Below the pieces are notes generated by a model, which was given only the letters and a program-made list of their open reading frames with translations, did no database searches and was not told where the DNA came from. Of a stretch of DNA of 11,473 bases, positions 7,039 to 11,473 are shown in pieces. Each line of letters opens with the position of its first letter. The first letter of the stretch is position 1. Source of the DNA: Pseudomonadota bacterium (lineage in GTDB: Bacteria > Pseudomonadota > Alphaproteobacteria > Rhizobiales > Hyphomicrobiaceae); NCBI GenBank assembly GCA_023430845.1, contig JAEYYJ010000397.1, positions 1 through 11,473 on the forward strand, written 5' to 3'. A program made the position numbers and the translations under genes.

Positions 7039-7923
7039 TCACGTCTTCATCCCGGTGATCGATGAGATCATGGCGCGCGGGTCGCGGTTCGGCCAGCGGC
7101 CGCTCTCGACGCTTGCGAGAAAGTCGCTGACGATCCGGTTGTAGACGTCGGGATCCTCGAGATTGATCGCGTGACCGGCATTCGGCATGACCGCCAATGC
7201 TGACGAGGCTATGTTTCGCTTCATCAGGATGCCCGGCATGAGGGTCGGCCAATCCTCGTCGCCCGTGATGATGAGCGTCGGCACCTTCAGCTTCTTCATT
7301 TCATCGACGAGCGTGTAGAGCGACGGCCGCGCACGCTGCACGCCGAGCTGGGTATTGGCGGAGCCGAGCGCGGAATGCTCCGCGAGCATCCGCTTGAAGT
7401 CGGCAAAGCCGCGCGGATCCTTGTTCTCGAACTGCACGCGCGTCGGACCATGACCATACGCTTCGGCAAAGGCATCCATGCTGCCGCTCAGCAGGATTTT
7501 CGCCGTCGCCTCGGCCTCATCCTTGAAGCGGTCACTTTGCTCGGGCTCCGCACCGTAGCCGCAGCCACCGACACAGAGCGATCGCGCGCGATTCGGATGC
7601 CGAAACCCGAAGTGCAGCGTCGCGAATCCACCCATCGAGAGACCGATAACGTGCGCGTCGTCCGCACCTGCGGCATCGAGCACGGCCTTGATGTCGTCCA
7701 CCGCGCGCGCCTGCGAGTAGCTCGTGTGCTCGGCCGGCACGTCCGATGGCGGATAGCCGCGCGCGTTGTAGGAGATGCAGCGGTATGAGCGGCCGAAGTG
7801 GCGCATTTGCGGTTCCCAACTCCGCATATCGCCGGCGAACTCGTGGACGAAAATGATCGTCCGGCCCGATCCCGTCTCTTCGTAGTAGAGACGAACTCCA
7901 TCCTCGGCCGTCGCATACGCCAT
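7039..7923 (-). CDS. Alpha/beta hydrolase fold protein
   Basis: This 294-residue protein has the full alpha/beta hydrolase signature. An oxyanion loop region FVHEFAGDMRSW is at 25-36, the nucleophile elbow GLSMGG places Ser96, an acidic residue lies in TGDEDWP (Asp222 or Asp224, more likely 224), and the catalytic His251 is in NAGHAINLEDP. The opening DGVRLYYEETGSG and the overall length resemble 3-oxoadipate enol-lactonase and related esterases and C-C hydrolases. It should be a cytoplasmic hydrolase of a small ester, lactone or ketone. The substrate cannot be named, and no beta-ketoadipate genes are adjacent. GGAGGG sits seven bases before the ATG on the minus strand. It is convergent with the 2TM gene (15-base gap) and divergent from the tail-fibre pair. 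Confidence 0.9.
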   Translation of the reverse strand: MAYATAEDGVRLYYEETGSGRTIIFVHEFAGDMRSWEPQMRHFGRSYRCISYNARGYPPSDVPAEHTSYSQARAVDDIKAVLDAAGADDAHVIGLSMGGFATLHFGFRHPNRARSLCVGGCGYGAEPEQSDRFKDEAEATAKILLSGSMDAFAEAYGHGPTRVQFENKDPRGFADFKRMLAEHSALGSANTQLGVQRARPSLYTLVDEMKKLKVPTLIITGDEDWPTLMPGILMKRNIASSALAVMPNAGHAINLEDPDVYNRIVSDFLASVESGRWPNRDPRAMISSITGMKT

Positions 7924-8044
7924 TTTCTCGCCCTCCCATGTCCGCGCTACGTCGCATCGCCCGTGCGCACGTAACTACCTTATCCCCACCACTCAAACGC
8001 TGGCTAGATTTTGAGGCGCAACCTGCTGGCCAGAAAGCGCATAC

Positions 8045-9865
8045 ATGGCGGATACTCCCAACCTCGGCCTTCCCTACATCATGGCCGCCCAGGCCCAGAA
8101 GCACGTCACGCACAACGAGGCCATCCGCGCTCTCGACGCACTCGTGCATCTCGCCGTCATCGATCGTGACCGCACGACACCACCGGCATCTCCAGACGAA
8201 GGCGATCGCCACATCGTCGGCGCAGGCGGTACAGGCGCATGGTCGGGTCATGATCTCGAGGTCGCTGCCTTTCAGGACGGCGGCTGGGCCTACTTCGCAC
8301 CACGCCCTGGCTGGCGAGCCTGGATCATCGAAGAAAATGCTCTCAGAACATGGAACGGCGACGCCTGGGTCGTGACAGGCGGCGGCAATGGTGGGGGCGA
8401 TGGCGGCGACGCCATTTTCGACAGCGTCGGCATCAACGCCACGGCCGACGAGACGAACCGCCTCGCTGTTTCCTCGCCTGCCTCGCTATTCAATCATGCC
8501 GGCGCCGGCCATCAACTCAAGATCAACAAGTCCGACGATGCCGACACCGCCTCCTTCCTCTTCCAAACGGACTACGCCGGTCGCGCGGAGATCGGCACCA
8601 CCGGCGATGATGATTTCCATTTCAAGGTGAGCCCCGACGGCAGCGCCTGGCACGAAGCCATTCTCATCGACAAGGATACGGGCGAGGTTTCCTTCCCTTC
8701 CGGCGTAGACATAGTGAACCCCGGCCTGCCGATCGGCGGCACGACCGGACAGGTTCTTGCCAAGGCGTCGAACGACGACGGCGATGTCGCGTGGTCCACG
8801 CCTCCCGGCAGCGGTGATATGCTGGCGAGCCTGTACGATCCGCAGGAGATCGAGGCTGACGCCTTCGCCCGCACCAACCACACGGGCGAGCAGGCCGTCG
8901 CCACCATCACAGGCCTGCAAGCCGCACTCGATGACAAAGCTGCGCTCGAGCCCGGCATCAATACGCAAAGCGACACGAGCTACACACTGACGCTCGCCGA
9001 TCGCGGCCACCTCGTCGTTATGACAAATGCTGCTGCCAACACGCTGACGATCCCGACGAACGAGAGCGTCGCATTCCCGCTCGGCACAGTCATCAGCGTT
9101 GTCCAGAACGGAGCAGGTGTAACGACGATCTCCGGCGCGACGGGCGTCTCCCTCAATGGCATTTCAGGCGGCGAGGGCAGTATCGGCAGCCGCTATCAGG
9201 CCGTGGCACTGCTCAAGATCGCAACTGATGCCTGGCTTCTGTCCGGCGATGTTGCAGACGCAGCCATCACCAGCGTCGCGCGCACGCTCCTTGCCCAGAC
9301 GACGCAAGCCCTGATGCGAACTGCAGGCCTCGGCTTCAGCGCCGATGGCTCGAGCCTTGTTGCTGCGCCAGATTTCGCGGCCATGCGTTCCATGCTGGCG
9401 ATCGCGCAGAGCGATATCGCTGGCCTCACGTCCACTGCCTCGCCACAGTTCGCTGCCCTCAACATCGGTCACACATCGGATACGACGCTCAGCCGCACCG
9501 CAGCCGGCATTCTCAATATCGAGGGCCGCGACATCGCGCTTCAAGAGCCCGGCGTCAATGCTCAGACCGGCATGTCGTACACGCTTGTCCTCTCCGACAA
9601 GGGCCGCGTCGTCACGATAAACAGCGGCAGCGCGAACACGCTCACCATCCCTGCGAACAGCACGGCCGCCTTTCCTGTCGGCACGATCGTCAATGTCGTA
9701 CAGGTCGGCTCTGGCGTGACATCGATAGCGGCTGCGTCCGGCGTCACCATCAACGGCATCTCCACCGGCATCGGGGAAATCTCGCGCCGCTGGCAAGGCG
9801 TCTCGCTCCTCAAAATCGCAACCGATGCATGGATTGCCTCCGGCGCCCTCGGAGATGTCACATGA
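8045..9865 (+). CDS. DUF2793 domain tail-fibre-like protein with duplicated C-terminal domain
   Basis: This 606-residue protein has no signal peptide. Residues 1-~112 are a DUF2793 domain (TPNLGLPYIMAAQAQKHVTHNEA opening, Trp-rich end), known from phage and gene-transfer-agent tail regions in alphaproteobacteria. A Gly/Asp-rich hinge (111-122) follows, then a segment (~123-215) with NRLAVSSPASLFNHAG and DFHFKVSPDGSAWHEA, recurrent in such proteins. GGTTGQVLAKAS (~226-237) is a common tail-fibre motif. Two related ~104-residue domains lie at 300-403 and 498-605, each with SYTL, a central NTLTIP, FP(L/V)GT and LLKIATDAW. They are linked by a stretch with SPQFAALNIGHTSDTTLSRT, also typical of fibres. 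The likely role is a structural, receptor-proximal tail part assembled in the cytoplasm. Shine-Dalgarno is weak. The stop overlaps the next start as ATGA. Confidence 0.85.
   Translation: MADTPNLGLPYIMAAQAQKHVTHNEAIRALDALVHLAVIDRDRTTPPASPDEGDRHIVGAGGTGAWSGHDLEVAAFQDGGWAYFAPRPGWRAWIIEENALRTWNGDAWVVTGGGNGGGDGGDAIFDSVGINATADETNRLAVSSPASLFNHAGAGHQLKINKSDDADTASFLFQTDYAGRAEIGTTGDDDFHFKVSPDGSAWHEAILIDKDTGEVSFPSGVDIVNPGLPIGGTTGQVLAKASNDDGDVAWSTPPGSGDMLASLYDPQEIEADAFARTNHTGEQAVATITGLQAALDDKAALEPGINTQSDTSYTLTLADRGHLVVMTNAAANTLTIPTNESVAFPLGTVISVVQNGAGVTTISGATGVSLNGISGGEGSIGSRYQAVALLKIATDAWLLSGDVADAAITSVARTLLAQTTQALMRTAGLGFSADGSSLVAAPDFAAMRSMLAIAQSDIAGLTSTASPQFAALNIGHTSDTTLSRTAAGILNIEGRDIALQEPGVNAQTGMSYTLVLSDKGRVVTINSGSANTLTIPANSTAAFPVGTIVNVVQVGSGVTSIAAASGVTINGISTGIGEISRRWQGVSLLKIATDAWIASGALGDVT
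8942..9253 (+). repeat. Tail-fibre repeat domain, copy 1
   Basis: This segment encodes residues 300-403 of the DUF2793 protein, from ALEPG to LLSGDV. It shares the framework SYTLTL-AD-G-, NTLTIP, FPLGT, GAGVTTI, GVSLNGIS and LLKIATDAW with the copy at 9536-9859. The DNA copies have diverged, so the duplication is visible at protein level rather than as long identical DNA runs. Confidence 0.75.
9536..9859 (+). repeat. Tail-fibre repeat domain, copy 2
   Basis: This segment encodes residues 498-605 of the DUF2793 protein, from ALQEPG to GALGDV. It matches copy 1 through SYTLVLSDKG, NTLTIPANS, FPVGT, GSGVTSI, GVTINGIS and the near-identical end SLLKIATDAW. It forms the extreme C-terminus, the position expected for a shaft or tip module. 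Confidence 0.75.
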
Positions 9866-10959
9866 GCCTGATGCTGCACAGGGTTGGCCTGCTCCGCCCC
9901 TCGCTCGCCGCTCCCGCTCCTTCGGCGCCGGCGGCCTTCGATACCGGCGACTGGTCGCTTACTGCCGGCGACGAGGAAGCTGACGTCACGATCAACGGCC
10001 TGCCGGCTGACAACGGCGCGGCGATCACCGACGTCGAGTATCGGCTCGACGGCGGCACGTGGACGCCATCCGGCGGCACTGGAAACTTCACCATCACGAG
10101 CCTGACGAACGATGAACCGTATGATGTCGAATTGCGAGCGGTAAACAGCGCCGGACCGGGCGCGGGCAGCGATACGAAGCAGGTCACGCCCAAAGGAAAC
10201 ACAGCAGCGACATTCGAGGAGCAGGTTGTCGCCTTGCTGGGCGCGAAGTGCCGCGCGTTCTGGCTCTACGACGAGCCCTCGTATCTCTGGCAGGACACGA
10301 GCGCCACGACGCCCGTCACCGCCGACACCGATCCCGTCGGACGCGTCGATGATCTGAGCGGCAACGGCCTTCATTTGCTGCAAGCAACCGGCGGAAACAA
10401 GCCGGCATATCGCACCGGATCGGCGCGCGTGCTTTTCGATGGCGTGAACGACTATCTGTCCGTCGCCACGCCGGCGTTCCCCATCACCGCGATGGAGACC
10501 TTCAACGTCGTCGGATATGCGAGCAATAGCGTACAGTATGCTCGCATCTGGAGCATGACCCAGGCATCACCGATCCGCGATTACGACAACCTCAACGGGA
10601 TGGGGCTGTCGAAAAACAGTGTGGCTGGTCAAACGATCACCATGTTCGCGAACAACGGCAATCTGACAGTCGCAAAATCTGGCTCGGGTGCGCTCCCGTC
10701 GGCGCTGTACGAGGCCTCAAAGACGGCAAGCGTCGCGACTTTATCCGAGAATGGCAACGTCGTGGCGACCGACAACAGCTTCACGGCTCTGAATACAACA
10801 AATTCTGGCGACTTCTACGTGGGCGCTACGAGCAACAATGGGTCTGTTTCCGACTTCTGCCCACTCGATGCGCGCTGCAAGATTTTCACCGATCCGCTTA
10901 CGACGGGCGAGCGGAACGCTCTGCGCGCTCTGATCAACGGTCGCTACTCGCTATGGTGA
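9862..10959 (+). CDS. FN3 plus LamG/concanavalin-like tail-associated protein
   Basis: From the ATG overlapping the upstream stop (ATGA at 9862-9865) this is a 365-residue protein; an in-frame ATG at 9829 would lie inside the previous gene. Residues ~24-110 look like a fibronectin type III domain (EYRLDGGTWTPSG, ITSLTNDEPYDVELRAVNSAG). From ~130 onward there is a segment typical of phage and lectin-fold proteins: LYDEPSYLWQDTSATTPV, GRVDDLSGNGLHLLQATG and LFDGVNDYLSVA. It continues as a LamG/concanavalin-like beta-sandwich to the end, finishing RNALRALINGRYSLW. No signal peptide is seen, as expected for a virion-type part. The coupling and adjacency suggest it works with the DUF2793 protein as a receptor-binding or minor tail component. 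Specific ligand is unknown. The half from ~10500 to 10870 is visibly A/T-richer than its surroundings. Confidence 0.75.
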   Translation: MSLMLHRVGLLRPSLAAPAPSAPAAFDTGDWSLTAGDEEADVTINGLPADNGAAITDVEYRLDGGTWTPSGGTGNFTITSLTNDEPYDVELRAVNSAGPGAGSDTKQVTPKGNTAATFEEQVVALLGAKCRAFWLYDEPSYLWQDTSATTPVTADTDPVGRVDDLSGNGLHLLQATGGNKPAYRTGSARVLFDGVNDYLSVATPAFPITAMETFNVVGYASNSVQYARIWSMTQASPIRDYDNLNGMGLSKNSVAGQTITMFANNGNLTVAKSGSGALPSALYEASKTASVATLSENGNVVATDNSFTALNTTNSGDFYVGATSNNGSVSDFCPLDARCKIFTDPLTTGERNALRALINGRYSLW

Positions 10960-11000
10960 GACGACATGCTGCCAGTTCAAGCCCTGCGCGTAGTCATCCC

Positions 11001-11473
11001 TCAGGCCAGCAGCGCCAGCAGCACGCCAACCGTCCCCATCACCACCATGCCGTGCACGCGATAGTCCCTCCACAGCCCGAGCCCTGATGCCGCGTCATGC
11101 GGAGCGGCATCACCGAGCCCGGCGAGCATGGCCTCGTCGATCTTCGGTCGTCCCGCACCAATCCGCACACTCATAAGCGCCATCAGGCTGAGCGTCGCGC
11201 ACAGCAGCCCGATCGCCATGTAGGTGAAGTGAAACGACGGCAGTCCCAAATAGGTCCACAGCGGCGTGATCTCCTTGCCGAGGAACAACACGAGAGCCAC
11301 GGGCTGCATGACGACGAGAGCCCAGAAGCCGCTCTCGCGCGAGAACCGCCCGCTAAAGATGCCGCCGAGATACACAGCGACAACGGGCGGCACGAGATAG
11401 GCGAGCGTCGCCTGGAAATATTCGAAAAGCGATCCGAAACTCGCGATCAATGGCGCATAGATTGCGGCTATTA
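11001..11473 (-). CDS. Sodium:solute symporter (SSS) family protein, C-terminal fragment (5' end outside window)
   Basis: The frame runs from a TGA at 11001-11003 to the window edge without a stop, giving about 156 C-terminal residues. A TTG at 11450 is internal, since the preceding codons (IAAIYAP) continue the same membrane segment. The fragment has four to five hydrophobic spans. It reads like the end of sugar-type sodium symporters: SFGSLFEYFQATLAYLVPP, then PSFHFTYMAIGLL in the penultimate region, a hydrophilic loop, and a closing WRDYRVHGMVVMG span, as in SGLT-like proteins. It would couple sodium entry to uptake of a sugar or organic solute in the inner membrane; substrate is not predictable. 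It is convergent with the tail-fibre pair across 41 bases with no clear terminator. Confidence 0.82.
   Translation of the reverse strand, partial: IAAIYAPLIASFGSLFEYFQATLAYLVPPVVAVYLGGIFSGRFSRESGFWALVVMQPVALVLFLGKEITPLWTYLGLPSFHFTYMAIGLLCATLSLMALMSVRIGAGRPKIDEAMLAGLGDAAPHDAASGLGLWRDYRVHGMVVMGTVGVLLALLA

Noticed and set aside
7532..8251. Open frame of 239 codons on the minus strand across the hydrolase/DUF2793 gap.
   Set aside because: It overlaps both real genes out of frame and its sequence is Cys/Arg-rich without a domain. The hydrolase and DUF2793 frames are clearly coding.
8045..10959. A complete prophage.
   Set aside because: Only two tail-type genes are present. No integrase, repressor, terminase, capsid, lysis gene or attachment repeat could be seen in the window.
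10966..11064. Small frame (32 residues, MLPVQALRVV...) on the + strand just after the FN3/LamG gene.
   Set aside because: Most of it lies antisense to the symporter 3' end, and Ser/Ala/Thr repeats reflect the symporter's Leu/Ala codons. No ribosome site was convincing.

Overview
The window reads as an ordinary GC-rich chromosomal stretch of an alphaproteobacterium, probably of the order Hyphomicrobiales. This rests on overall composition, the style of the proteins and the presence of a DUF2793 tail protein. No rRNA marker is present, so the genus cannot be named. I see no tRNA, rRNA, CRISPR array, transposase, integrase or attachment site. No gene-free gap exceeds about 190 bases.

Layout. 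(1) Positions 1-140 hold the 3' end of a luciferase-like flavin monooxygenase (+). It overlaps, tail to tail, a D12-class DNA adenine methyltransferase (-, 82-978). (2) Nine bases upstream of the methyltransferase, on the same strand, is an envelope protein (988-2286) with an N-terminal membrane anchor, an Ig-like domain, a long Pro/Ala linker and a C-terminal OmpA peptidoglycan-binding domain. The 126-base gap before it is A/T-richer and carries short direct repeats. (3) A 10-TM EamA transporter (-, 2413-3378) and a class III CoA-transferase (+, 3568-4770) are transcribed divergently. (4) A two-module glyoxalase-like VOC protein (-, 4778-5620) and an atypical extended SDR (+, 5752-6663) also diverge. 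They are followed by a small 2TM-domain membrane protein (+, 6760-7023). Its stop codon lies inside a perfect hairpin, opposite a convergent alpha/beta hydrolase (-, 7039-7923). (5) Positions 8045-10959 carry two translationally coupled phage-type genes. The first is a DUF2793 tail-fibre-like protein with two copies of a ~104-residue domain. The second is an FN3 plus LamG/concanavalin-like protein. No other phage genes are visible. (6) The window ends inside a sodium:solute symporter (-, 11001-11473), of which only the C-terminal part is present.

How the genes work together. The enzymes in the middle (CoA-transferase, VOC protein, SDR, hydrolase) alternate strands, so they do not form an operon. 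A shared acyl-CoA or catabolic theme is only suggestive. The clearest functional units are the envelope protein/methyltransferase pair and the tail-fibre pair. The fibre pair is the best candidate for something unusual: an orphan receptor-binding cassette that could serve a gene transfer agent or tailocin encoded elsewhere, or be a prophage remnant.
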